From the NCBI RefSeq assembly GCF_905147365.1, contig NC_056408.1, positions 19,158,001 to 19,222,000 of the forward strand: a stretch of DNA of 64,000 bases. Reading direction: 5' to 3'. This document shows, piece after piece, positions 32,301-42,360 of this stretch (positions are counted from its first letter, which is position 1; each line of letters starts with the position of its first letter). Under the pieces are notes generated by a model. That model worked only from the letters and a program-made list of their open reading frames with translations, was not told where the DNA came from and did not search any database. A program made the position numbers and the translations under genes. This DNA comes from Aricia agestis (lineage: Eukaryota; Arthropoda; Insecta; Lepidoptera; Lycaenidae).

Positions 32301-35300
32301 CCGCTATTGAGCGCGCAATGGAAATAAAACAATCGATACTTTCACTCATCGCTTAGTTTCGAGGTACAGTCAATATTCTCATTTTTCTGTCAAATGAAGC
32401 AAATAGTGTTGTACTTATTCTCGATTCTAATTAATCGATTTTCGAAACAGACATGAAACAGAGGAATGATAATGTTCGCTTTGGGATATTTTGTGACTCG
32501 ATAATTATATTTTATGTAACACTAGCTGTTGCCCGCGACTTCGTCCGCGTCAGCAAAATACGATAAAAAAAGAAAATGAAATATCTACCTTAAAATTGAG
32601 TTCCAAAATTCCACCGTAACATACATACTTACATACATACAGAGCAAGTTAAATAAAAGCTTTTAAAAAGAGACAAATTTTCCCCTTCCTTACCCAAATA
32701 GTAAAAACCGGCTAAGTGCGAGTTGGGCTCGCCCATGAAGGGTTTCGCAGCAGCTATAAGGTTAATTTCTATGAAATTAAAAGGTTTTTGATTTATTTTT
32801 ATATTTCAGTTGATATAATGAAAGAAAAGTTAAGGTTTACCATTTACCATTTATATTGACGTATAAAAAACTACCTGCTAGATCTCGTTCAAACCAATTT
32901 TCGTTGGTAGTTTTTATAGTAATGTACATCATATATTTTTTTTAGAATTATCATGTCCCTACTTTAGAAGTTAGAGGGGGGGGGGGGGGGGGGAACACAC
33001 ACATATTACCACTTTGGAATAGTCTCTCTCGCAAACTATTCAGGTTAAAAAAAACCTCAATATTATGATTTTTAAGACCTATCCATAGACACCCCACACG
33101 CATAGATTAGATGAAAAAAAAGTATTTTTTTCAGGTGTACCAATGGGGAACCCTAAAATTTTTGATAATAATGTGATGATTCATGGCATAATTATAATGA
33201 TGATGATGATTTAGTATTATTGACACATTGACATAATAATATGCTTTTAGTTGCTGAAACAACGCCAAAATTAGCCGACTTGTTGACTACAACGTTCAAC
33301 ACTACAGCTAGACGACGTTTAGCCTACTGGTTTAATGGCAAATTAACTAGGGCGACCATTAGCTTAAAAATTCTGAGGCGTGTTTTGTGACACACAGTTA
33401 CAGTTCTAACATAACCTATTTTTGGACTTTCTGGATTGTGATTGTTTTTGTTTTATTTCGAGCCCCCCTTTTATATGACGACGCGACGGTCGCCGGCTGC
33501 TGCCGCAGCACGCTCGCTGCGCTCGCTCGGCTCCCTCTGTGTTGTGGTCTAAGTTCTAACCTAACCTAACCAACTTTTGGACTTTCTGGATTGTTTTTGT
33601 TTTGACGGGGGGCTGTGCCCCCCGAACCCCTCTTTCGCGGGGGCTGCGTCCATCAATTTCATAATCCCGTAATTTCTCCTCGAATATTTGTTGAAATTTT
33701 GATTCACTCGTATGTGCCTCTACAATTTTTGTCTCTTTAATAACAGTTGTAACTTTTATTAACAACTTTCTTTCCGAAAAACAACCACAAACACCTGCTA
33801 GTTGACGCCATATTGTAAATAAAACGCACCTAGCGCCGCAGCGGTGCGCGCTGAACTACTTCAATTAGACGGCGGCTTTTGAATCAGCTGTAGTGTTGAA
33901 CGTTTTGAGCGACTAAAATATTCAATCTAAAAGCTAGACGTGTGATTGAATGGCGTTGTTCAGTCAAAGGGATAGCTGTTTGATTGGACGGCTTTTTAAA
34001 CCAGTCGGCTGCGACATATATACCCTATATACATTCTTCTAGCTTCTAGTAAAAAACGGTTCTTTCAATATTACAAACAGACACTCCAATTTTATTTAGA
34101 TGTATAGATGTATGTATATATACTGTTTAGTGATTTAGTTTAGAATAATATAATATATTACTAGCTGTCCTGGCAAGCACGTATCTTTAGATTTATCATT
34201 CCTCTGTATATTAACTCGAATAATAATCGATTAAAAAATCGATATACCTATTAAAGTGGCAAAAGAGACGGGGCGCGGCGATGCCTTCGAATCGATTCCG
34301 CGCGTACGGATACTCCCATCACTAAAGCGCTCTTGTGACGTCACAGTAGGTATGAAAAAAGTGACACGCTCGTGTTCATACAAATTGGAGCGACATGGCG
34401 GTTCTAACTAGATCCATTTTCTGTGGTGGTTCCGCATAATTAACTTAAGAAAAATAAGATTTTATGTTTATTGTTATGATTTTATTATAATATTCTTTTA
34501 TACATTATTGTTTTGGATTAATCGTATGAAATAATTTTATTATTTTTATTATTTAATAATAAAAAAATATTGTTTTGAGTACAAAATGATGTAAAATCTA
34601 TTACTTTTACATTATTTTAAATAAGAAATCAAATAATATGACAAATGTGTTACACTTTTTAAACTAATGTAATAATGCTTATCTAACACGCTTCTCCTTC
34701 GAAAATAAAATGTCTTTCGTTAGTGAACCCTAATTTCCAGATCACCTGATCGAGGTCATTGAGCTCGCGCAGCGCGCTTGTACTAGGGTCATAGGGTTGA
34801 GAAATTTTTAACGATGCGGTATTTAATTAAAAATGTATGGAAGAAAAAAAATTGTCTTTCAGCGCTGCTACTTTTGCAGTGAACTCTATGTAAGGGACAC
34901 ATACACACTCTAAAAAATTATCACTTATTTTTGTTACACCATGTAGTAGTAGGGGAGCCCAAGAGGGGATTTCGCGTCTTGCTCGAGCGTGTCAGGCTTG
35001 TAGCGCTGGTATAGGCTTTCGACATGTGTTTTCATGGTATAGAAATCAGATTTCTCACGTGGTGGGTTAAAAAAAATATATTTTCGAGTATTGAAATTTC
35101 ATCGGATATGTCAGATTAAGATAGGGGATGTTTAGTATACCCCAAAGAAGCTTCCTTATAAAGCACTGACGATTCAAAGGTTAGGTAAGCCTGTAGGGAC
35201 ATTTTAAAATAAGTATAAAAAATTAAGATTTATATTTTCCTAACTAAGCTTCGCAGATGTTTAATGTTGCACTAAACTAAATGATTTCATCCTTGTTGTC

Positions 35301-37188
35301 TAAAATATTGTTATAATTTACTTAAATAAGCAATTTTTTGAATATATTATTTTCTTCTTCGAAACTTTAAAATGACTGCAATTTCTGAACACAACACAAA
35401 AATAAAAAACACTCTTATTATTTTTGTATTTGTTTTGCCTAGTGTAAAAAACCTAATAGGTCTCCATGGCACTCAAGTAAGTACACGAATAGCACTCTGA
35501 GCTCCCCTACTATATAAGGTTTAACGGTAATCCCATTGCTATAAAAATTTAACTTGAATCAGTACCAATGTTATAAAAGCGAAAGTTTGATACTTACACT
35601 TAAGTCTTAGTGCCTTAAAAAGCATTAAGCATTATCTAAGCAAAAAGTTACAGATGCTAGTCAAGTTACAAGAGCAAAAAAAAAGTTAAATAATAAATAA
35701 ATAAAAAAATTATGTGTGCATCTACACTTGTGGGTGTAAGCAAAGGACAGAATACTTTTTATCTCTTAAAATGTATGGTTATCGCACCAGAAACTAATAA
35801 TTTGGGCTGAAACCACTAAACCCATTATGCTGAAAACATAGGATAGTTTTGATTGCGGAAAAATGTATGGTTCCTAATCAATAAACAAAATTGCGGGCAA
35901 CATCTACATTAAGAAAATTAAAATACTTACCCCCTTACTAATAAACATTGTATAAGCTTTGAATAGTTATACAGTATTTTGTTCCTGTCACACAAGTGAC
36001 ATTTTTAATTGGATTTAAGAAGACAAAACACTGTATTACTATTCAAAGCTTATACAGCGTTTATTAGTAAGGGGGTTAAGATTTAAGCCTTAAACAAAAC
36101 ATACACTCAAAATACAGCTTTTAAAAAAATAAAATGTACCTACTATTTTCTATATCACCATCATCTAAAATTTGGTCAGGTAATGCAAATATTTCTTCTT
36201 TAAGTCCTTCCTGCTTGATTTCTTCATTTAGCTTTAAAGTTGAATCTGAAAAGAAACACAATATAACGATGAAGAAGTAGATTGCACTATGTTTTTGTAA
36301 ACTGTGTCAAAATAGAGGGGTATTAAAAACACACCTCTGTTTTTGTTAGTTGATTGATCAATGGTTTGATGAGTCTATCAGTATTTGTAAGGCTGAAGGG
36401 TAAGTATTTCAATAAAATAATAAAACTAATAAAAACTAAACTTGTTAAAAAATAAAATAAATTACCTGTTGTTGATGTACCTAGGAACTATTCAGGATAT
36501 CCCAGAGGCCAGAACACTACAAAAACAAGGACGTGTCCTCGGAATATCCCAGGAACCATTCAGGATGTCCCAGGACACTATGACAATGAGGACATATCCT
36601 GGGAATATCCCAGGAACCATTCAGGATATCCCAGGACACTACGAAAATGAGGACATGTCCTGGGAATATCCCAGGAATTATTCAGGATGTACCAGGACAC
36701 TACGAAAACTAGGACCTAGGCAACCCTACATATAACAAGTTTAATTACCATGTTCTCCATGTAGTCTAGTGTGCAATAACTTTTCTTCGCATTTAAGAAC
36801 TTGATTGCGAAAACAAAACGCTTCTCTTAGCCTGGTGACGCATGTAGCACATATTAAGCGCTCCTCAGGCTCTCCGTCCAAATTTGAGAGCTGAAAATGA
36901 AATAAATTGGTCCATTAATTCGAACTGTAACAAATCACCATCGAATTAAAGTAATCCTTTGACTTTATTATGAAACCATTTAAAGCAGTTTTTCAAAAAT
37001 TCCCTATCGATTAGATTGAGATTTCTACTTACTAGTAGTCCAAAACAATCAAGAAACATATTCGTATACACTTCTTTTTGTCCAAACCATTCATATTCTA
37101 CATTTAACAGTCTACATCTCTTAATACCCCCACAGCATCTACACTGTCCGGACTCAATAACAGGCCTTTTGTTTGTGATTTTGCTCAT
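29387..37188 (-). CDS. ZAD-C2H2 zinc-finger protein, gene B
   Basis: Five exons: 37188-37033, 36890-36749, 36245-36144, 30804-30649 and 30471-29387. All introns are GT-AG and phases agree; the product is 546 aa. Exons 1-2 form a ZAD domain (QCRCCGG with C16-x2-C19, then ICATCVTRLREAFCF). Exon 3 is an acidic linker (LPDQILDDGDIEN). Exon 4 is very basic (SPKRKRKKSKLNKNK), a likely nuclear localisation signal. Exon 5 alone holds ten C2H2 fingers, among them YFCIYCREIF, FQCKECGKTF, HQCDLCDKRF and FRCECCGKSYP, with a TGERNF linker between fingers 8 and 9. Inferred nuclear DNA-binding factor. Paralogue of gene A, same strand, same ZAD exon boundary (exon 2 ends in phase 1 in both). A P-like element lies in the 5.3-kb intron. 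Confidence 0.94.
31220..31725 (-). mobile_element. Poly(A)-tailed retroposon of unknown type
   Basis: On the minus strand it starts near 31725 with an open frame (MKVHVEYYLNHDRDRD, 82 aa) and ends in a run of about 22 A (plus-strand T-run 31220-31241). Copying from an RNA is implied by the tail. I could not match the protein to a family. It may be a 5' UTR/ORF1 piece of a LINE or a retroposed mRNA. Confidence 0.45.
32049..32128 (+). CDS. THAP-domain first exon of a P-like element
   Basis: ATG at 32049, donor GTAAGT at 32129 (phase 2). It encodes MSNCAVLGCGNSTRNVG and then YVSFHR, the start of a C2CH THAP DNA-binding domain (C-x4-C and the SFHR motif). THAP is the end-binding domain of P-family transposases. 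No second exon carrying the rest of the THAP zinc site was found, so the gene is partial. A dead copy lies in the P-like MITE at 11181-11513. Confidence 0.7.
32521..32670 (+). repeat. ACTAGCTG-type interspersed repeat
   Basis: Begins ACTAGCTGTTGCCCGCGACT, then TCGTCCGCGTC, as in many moth genomes. Inside the P-like element. Confidence 0.75.
33245..34016. repeat. Inverted pair of MITE segments with host-like middle
   Basis: The left part (33250-33345) and the complement of the right part (33840-34016) share CAACGCCA and CGTTCAACACTACAGCT; a third copy is at 38615-38790. Between them are two related segments (TTTGGACTTTCTGGATTG at about 33423 and 33577), a short CCTAA repeat (33556-33570) and a GGGGGGCTGTGCCCCCC stem. 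Either one element of about 770 bp or two opposed MITEs. Confidence 0.45.
34949..35510. mobile_element. MITE with GTAGGGGAGC ends and TA duplication
   Basis: 562 bp, GTAGGGGAGC ... GCTCCCCTAC, TA on both sides. No coding region. Confidence 0.75.
35930..36075. mobile_element. Harbinger-type MITE with TTA duplication
   Basis: 146-bp near palindrome: CCCCCTTACTAATAAAC and complement, then AAGCTTTGAATAG. Flanked by TTA, as PIF/Harbinger elements are. Confidence 0.85.
36483..36725. repeat. 61-bp minisatellite, about four units
   Basis: Units start at 36483 (68 bp, longer), 36551, 36612 and 36673. Core AGGAACCATTCAGGATATCC, and each unit holds the near-palindrome TCCTGGGAATATCCCAGGA. In gene B intron 2. 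An open frame through it is a by-product of the period. Confidence 0.85.
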
Positions 37189-37275
37189 ATTTCAAAGTTT
37201 AAGATAATAAAATAATTATGTATGAGTAAAGTAATCAAAAGTAGGTAATTTAATTGAAACGAATTTCCTAAAAGT

Positions 37276-37983
37276 TAGGCTTGTCAAATAAATATCGATA
37301 CTTCGATATATCGATATTTTTGGGCGATATATTTTGTTACGATATATCGATATCAAATATCCAATATCGAAATTGTATCAAAAACGATATTTTCTGTTGC
37401 GATTTTGGCCAGACGTCTTCTTAATGGGCCCAGTTAATCTGTCAAAGCAACAAAAAATTGGTCTTCTCATAGGCTTAGCAGTTGGCTGAATGAAAATCAA
37501 AAAAGATGGTTGAAAGAATTTTTGCTCCACGAAAAAATATGAATTATAAACGAATGGATTCCAGAACGTATAAAATAATATAGGTATATTGACTTTAATA
37601 CAGATTTAGTAGTTCCCACTACAGATAAAAGGTTGTAATCATCTGGCAACTCTAACTTAGTCAGTCTGAAGCCACACTTTTTCCAATTTAGTACACTAAT
37701 TAGCTTTCTAAATGTTATTCCACTTGACTAAATTTAGTTAGTAAATCATTTAGACGTCTAAATTTAGTCAAATGGAATAACAACTTTAGAAAAAAGGGAT
37801 GACACTACGATGTTGCCACTTTTAAATTTATTCACTTTTTTGACGGACTATCAATTAATTAAAAAAAAAAGCAAATTGGTCGATAAATTTGAGCGATATA
37901 TCTATATTTTTTTCGCGATATATCGAGACCGATATTGATATTTTTTTAAATATCGATATTTTCTTTCATTTTCGACATCCCTA
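37276..37983. mobile_element. hAT-like non-autonomous element
   Basis: Ends TAGGCTTGTCAAATAAATAT and the complement of TTTCGACATCCCTA, rich in ATATCGATA. The 8-bp duplication has one mismatch: CTAAAAGT (37268-37275) against CTAAAAAT (37984-37991). It lies about 90 bp upstream of gene B's start codon and holds a Harbinger fragment (37402-37785). Confidence 0.7.
37402..37785 (+). pseudogene. Harbinger-derived fragment, N-terminal coding piece
   Basis: WPDVFLMGPV, LSKQQKIGLLIGLAVG and then stops; matches the minus-strand frame at 39191-39397 and ends in the same inverted end (TGGAATAACAACT at 37773-37785). Opposite in orientation to the 38841-39509 copy and missing its left end. Confidence 0.6.
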
Positions 37984-38205
37984 CTAAAAATTACTTATGT
38001 CTATGCTTCTGACTGAGTTTTGAGTTTTGACTGTTTTCTTCTTCTTCTTTTTTTTTCTTATTATGGCACTTCGGCTTAACCATGGCCACGGGCCAGCGGG
38101 GCTGAAATAGTAACATTTAGCAATTCCTCTCAATCAAATCAGCAAATGAATTGTCAAAACTGTAAAACTGACAAATGTCAAATTAGTACAAATTACTAGA
38201 CTTAT

Positions 38206-38524
38206 ACGTGGGAGAGCCATGCTTCGGAAAGAATGGGCCGGCTCGACCGGATAAATACCACGTTCTCACAGAAAACCGGCGTGAAACAGCGCTTGCGCTG
38301 TGTTTCGCCGAGTGAGTGAGTTTACCGGAGGCCCAATCCCCTACCCTATTCCCTTTCCTACCCTCCCCTACCCTCCCCTATCACCCTATTCCCTCTTAAA
38401 AGGCCGGCAACGCACATGCAGCTCTTCTGATGCTGTGAGTGTCCATGGGCGACGGAAGTTGCTTTCCATCAGGTGACCTGTTTGCTCGTTTGCCCCCTTA
38501 TTTCATAAAAGAAAAAAAAAAAAA
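38206..38524 (+). mobile_element. Lepidopteran SINE, copy 2
   Basis: Same start (ACGTGGGAGAGCCATGC), shorter CCTACCCTCCCCTA block, same GGCCGGCAACGCAC tail and poly(A) as 3688-4054. Confidence 0.82.
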
Positions 38525-38614
38525 GAGACATTAATTGCAAGCAGAATTGCATTTTGCGATTAAAAAATATGTATAATGTGATTCTCCAAAGCGACCATTT
38601 TAGCCCCGCTGTAT

Positions 38615-38790
38615 ATTATATGTCGCAGACAACTGGTTTAAATAGCCGCTCAATCAAACAGCTGACTGAACAACGCCATTCATTCAATCACACGGATATA
38701 CGTCGTTAAGCCGACTTGTTGACTGCAACGTTTCACACTACAGCTAGATGACGCTTAGCCAACTAGTTAAATATTTCTACGATTGTAACT
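38615..38790. repeat. MITE segment, same family as 33245-34016
   Basis: Shares CTGACTGAACAACGCCATTC, GCCGACTTGTTGACT and CACTACAGCTAGA with the pair inside the P-like element. Confidence 0.6.
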
Positions 38791-38840
38791 CTGGTGTTAT
38801 ATCTGCGACCGTGTAAAAATCTGTTTACGTGTGCGTGAAA

Positions 38841-39509
38841 AGTTGTTATTCCATTTGACTAAATTTAGACGTCTAAATGATTTACTAACTAAATTTAGTC
38901 AAGTGGAATAAAATTTAGAAAGCTAGGATCCTAATTAATGTACTAAATCGGAAAAAGTGTGACTTCTGAGTTCTGACCAATGAATAAGGAAACATAAATC
39001 AATGGTATAGACCATTATGCCGAGTCCACTCTATAAAAGTCAATGGTTCTGACCACTGATCTCCATTGTATAATGGAGATCAGTGGTTCTGACTGACTAA
39101 ATCAGTGTTGCCAGATGGTTTGAAACTTTTATTGTATTAAAGTCAATGTATATTATGTTATACGATCTGGAATCTATTCGTAGGTAATTTCTAAAGTCTG
39201 CTGGTTCCAAGTAGTTCAGAAAGTTCATAACATAATTTTTCGTGGAGTAAAAATTCTGTCAACCATCTTTTTCGCCTTTTATTTATTTTGATTTTCACTG
39301 AGCCAACAGCTAAGCCTATGAGAAGACCAATTTTTTGTTGCTTTGACAGAACTGGAGCCATTAAGAAGACGTCTGGCCAAAATCGTCGCGTCGTCACAAC
39401 TGATTTAGTTACTAGATTAGGACAAGTGGAATAAGAAGCTTCTAATTATAAGTCTTCTTTTTAGGATTCTAATTAGAATTTCTAAATTTAGTCCAATGGA
39501 ATAACAACT
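38841..39509 (-). mobile_element. Harbinger-derived non-autonomous element
   Basis: 669 bp, inverted ends AGTTGTTATTCCA and TGGAATAACAACT, with ACTAAATTTAG inside both. On the minus strand 39397-39191 encodes FWPDVFLMAPVL and RRKRWLTEFLLHEK, which resembles the N-terminal part of Harbinger transposases; the DDE core is absent. Has a hairpin at about 39054-39090. Confidence 0.6.
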
Positions 39510-39540
39510 TAAATGATGTTCCTGACTTCCTACATACATT

Positions 39541-39785
39541 TTTAGGGTTCCGTACTCATAGGGTAAAAACGGGACCCTATTACCAATAAGACTTCGTTGT
39601 CTGTCCGTCTGTCTGTCCATCTGTCTGTCTCCAGGCTGTGTCTCAAGAACCGCTATAGCTAGGCATCTGATTTTTTTATGGATTGTGTATATCAGCTGTT
39701 GCCGCTTTAACAACAAATACTGAAACCAAAATAATATTAATATTTATGTGGAGCTCCCATGCAACAAACATTTTTATTATACCAT
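39541..39785 (+). repeat. AGGGTTCCGTA-type interspersed repeat
   Basis: AGGGTTCCGTACTCATAGGG, GACCCTATTACCAATAAG, then CTGTCCGTC repeats. A related copy at 41640-41845 and a short piece at 47125-47160. Confidence 0.8.
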
Positions 39786-40014
39786 CTCAAACTCACCAAA
39801 AAATATATTATACCATCTCTCTCAGCCCTCAGGTACATGCAAGAAAATTGCGTTATATGAAATGCGACATATACTTGCATTGCGGCGTGTGTAAGTGTAA
39901 CTATACATGAACTATACATGACCATCTTAATTCTTAACGTAGACACTGGTTACATAGTGATCTGCTGGTGATCTGTTTTCAGACTTCAGTACTACCTACT
40001 GAAGTCTGAAAACC

Positions 40015-40308
40015 ATAAAGTTAATATACCTAGCGGAATAGAGAAACATAGGCCAGAGCAAGAGAGATGTCACTATCAGTAACACTGCATGGTAAAAAGA
40101 GACGTGTGATACATGACAGCACCACTCTTTTTTTGACGTCCAGTCGGCACGTGCCGCACGTTGACAATTTAATATCATAGAAATCATGTTCAATCATGCT
40201 TGTGTAAGTGAATACGTACACATATTTTTACACACAGATGAAACCAATTTCGGTTTCGTTTGAAAGCTCGAGATTGTTGCTTTATTCCGCTAGGTATATT
40301 AACTTTAT
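40015..40308. mobile_element. MITE with ATAAAGTTAATATACC ends
   Basis: Inverted ends ATAAAGTTAATATACCTAGC and complement (40279-40308). A palindrome (39979-40010) abuts the left end and a satellite the right. Confidence 0.75.
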
Positions 40309-40455
40309 GCTGAAAACCATAAATTTTGCATTATAACTTTATGCTGAAAACCATAAATTTTGCATTATAACTTTATGCTGAAAACCATAAATTTTGCATT
40401 ATAAGTTTATGCTGAAAACCATAAACTTATAATAAGTTTATGCTGAAAACAGATA
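40301..40455. repeat. 34-bp tandem repeat, about 4 units
   Basis: Units AACTTTATGCTGAAAACCAT plus 14 bp at 40301, 40335 and 40369, then shortened copies. It begins inside the right end of the MITE, so the array may have grown from the MITE/flank junction. Confidence 0.85.
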
Positions 40456-40728
40456 TCGTTATTAATAACGCAAGTGTCAAGTTCTTGTTTACTGGCAACA
40501 TCGAAACCAAGCCAAGCTTTCTTTTCTCTCTTTTGCTTTTGCATTCGGATTTCGGTGGTTTTTTTTTTTCAACAAAAATGGCGCTTGAGGAACTCGTATC
40601 TGACGCAGCTTTACAACAATAATTCTCTGCGGAATTTTTGTGTAATTAGAGTTAACATGATTGTGATAAAATAGTTTCTCATAGTGATATTATTATAATA
40701 TATAAGGACTGCTTGTTAATGAAAAAGA

Positions 40729-40881
40729 ATGGAACCGAAGACTATAGAATGGCGGCCCGGTCCTGCAGTATGCCGCTGTTGTTTAGCAGAAGGTTGTTAT
40801 AAAGATATTTCAACAGAATATTTTTGGATGGGAAAAAGAGAAGTTTATGCCGAAATGCTCTCAGAAACACTGGATCTTAGT
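40729..40881 (+). CDS. ZAD zinc-finger gene C, first exon only
   Basis: Exon of 51 codons with donor GTAAGT in phase 0 at 40882, exactly the structure of the first exons of genes A (51 codons) and B (52). Encodes MEPKTIEWRPGPAVCRCC and WMGKREVYAEMLSETLDL, the first half of a ZAD domain with C15-x2-C18. It is transcribed away from gene B, 3.5 kb from B's start. I searched the plus strand to the end of the window and could not see the second ZAD exon, so the gene runs on past 64 kb across many transposons or is broken. Confidence 0.75.
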
Positions 40882-41339
40882 GTAAGTATTAAATCTTTAT
40901 TTTGCTATTTTCGTAATCCTACTAAGTGTCTGTCGATTACTGTACAACCCTGTCGTGAATTCGTTTCGCATGTCAACTGTACTTAGTCGGATTTCCAAAA
41001 TCAATATTATTATGTAGGTACTTACATGATTATTCATACTTCATAGACCATACTATGAATATGATAGAATGAAATTCATTGATAAGTTCTAAGGAGCACC
41101 AACAACTTTCACTGTAAATAATAGACTGAAGATGATAAATCCAAAAAAAACTATTTTCTAGGGTTCCATAGTAACTACAGGGATCCCTTTTAATTTTGCT
41201 CTGTCCTATGTCCTATGTCTTTTGACAGTAAGTTAACAAATTCTTTATAGCTGTAGGTTGCGTATTATATCATTTAATATTTATTCCAAATCTTAAGAAA
41301 AGAAGGAGGTTTTCAATTTCACCTGTATGTCTGTAATAA

Positions 41340-41475
41340 TATTTCCAGAACTGCCTAGTTTGTTTCTCAGACCCACTGATATGCATATAAAATTTGGTTA
41401 AAATCAGTAAAGCCGTTTCGGTGGAGTATGCGGCCTAACATTGTGACAGGAGAATTTTATATATATAAGATTTTA
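41340..41475 (+). repeat. ACTAGCTG-type repeat, 3' part
   Basis: Contains ATAAAATTTGGTTAAAATCA, then GCCGTTTCGGTGGAGTATG, typical of the 3' half of this class. Confidence 0.55.
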
Positions 41476-41639
41476 TAGTTTGTTCTTGAATTATTTATTA
41501 TTTGTTTTGTTGATTTGCCCTACCATAATCAAATATATGATTAATATGTGTTTAATTTGTTATTTCTTTGGCATATTAGTGTAACCTCCAAAGGAAATGC
41601 TACTAGATGACTCGGTTATTGTATTACTTTCCTCCTTAT

Positions 41640-41845
41640 TAGGGTTCCGTACCCCAAACGGTAAAAACGGAACCCTATTACTGAGACTTCGATGTCTGTC
41701 CGTCTATCTCCAGGCTGTAACTCAAGAATGGTACAGCTAGAGAATTGAAATTTTCACAGATGTATTTCTGTTGCCGCTATAACAAAAAATACTAAAAACA
41801 AAATAAATTAAATATTTAAGGTGGGCTCCAATGTAACAAACATGA
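41640..41845 (+). repeat. AGGGTTCCGTA-type interspersed repeat
   Basis: AGGGTTCCGTACCCCAAACG, CTGTCCGTCTATCTCCAGGC, ATTTTCACAGATG, TGTTGCCGCTATAACAA. The fullest copy in the window. Confidence 0.85.
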
Positions 41846-42224
41846 TTTTTGAAACATTTTTTGGTTGTTATCAATGATGACAACAGGTGGCTAGCCTGGA
41901 ACTAAAAAGTGGTCTATGATACAAAATAATTATTTTCTGTAATCAAATGAAACGCGTTTGAAGTCACAGTGTGCTTATGAATGTATGTTCTGTTGATGTT
42001 AAACATTTATACTGTAATTAAATACATAACTTAGCTATCCATATGTAATTTTCGTGATAGTTAGGATTTTAAACGAAAAAAAAAATAAATTAAAATAAGG
42101 AAAGTTGTCTTTTAGACCACTTTAGAACTATGGCAATTTAGAAAACCCCAAATTGCATAAGGGGAAATAACGATTAAAATAAAAAAAATTGGTCATATTA
42201 ATCAAAAAACCTTTATTAATAAAA
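41846..42224. other. Non-coding spacer
   Basis: AT-rich, no gene or clear repeat seen. Confidence 0.4.
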
Positions 42225-42360
42225 TCGTAGAGGTGAAACTGAAAATGAATCATGCACTTCGTGATGACAGGCAGGATATTGTTAATTATTATCATTCTGC
42301 CTGTCATCACGAAGTGCTGGCATAGCATCTTGTGATTCATTTTCATTTCCACCTCTACGA
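42225..42360. repeat. Inverted duplication at the end of DUF7869 copy 2
   Basis: Arms TCGTAGAGGTGAAACTGAAA and CACTTCGTGATGACAGGCAG, with complements ending at 42360; the left arm lacks a stretch present in the right. It covers the last codons of the pseudogene. Confidence 0.85.

Larger units (their letters stand above)
31854..34425 (+). mobile_element. P-element-like transposon, non-autonomous, with THAP exon
   Basis: 2572 bp flanked by a perfect 8-bp duplication, GTGGTTCC (31846-31853 and 34426-34433). Inverted ends CACAGAAATGGATATAG and near-complement, extending about 33 bp. Carries a THAP first exon (32049-32128), but no P transposase catalytic region is visible. The middle holds an ACTAGCTG repeat, a G-run (about 32976-32993) and a MITE pair. 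Sits in an intron of gene B, sense strand opposite to B. Confidence 0.88.

Noticed and set aside
33556..33570. CCTAA repeats, like insect telomere sequence
   Set aside because: Only about three units, inside a repeat. Similar CCTAA runs near 48.76 kb. Too short to be an interstitial telomere.
36480..36725. CRISPR-like regular spacing of repeats
   Set aside because: Units are contiguous with no unique spacers, and the genome is animal; a minisatellite.
36442..36735. 97-aa open frame over the 61-bp repeat
   Set aside because: Repeated peptide from a minisatellite in an intron of gene B; no splice or start support.
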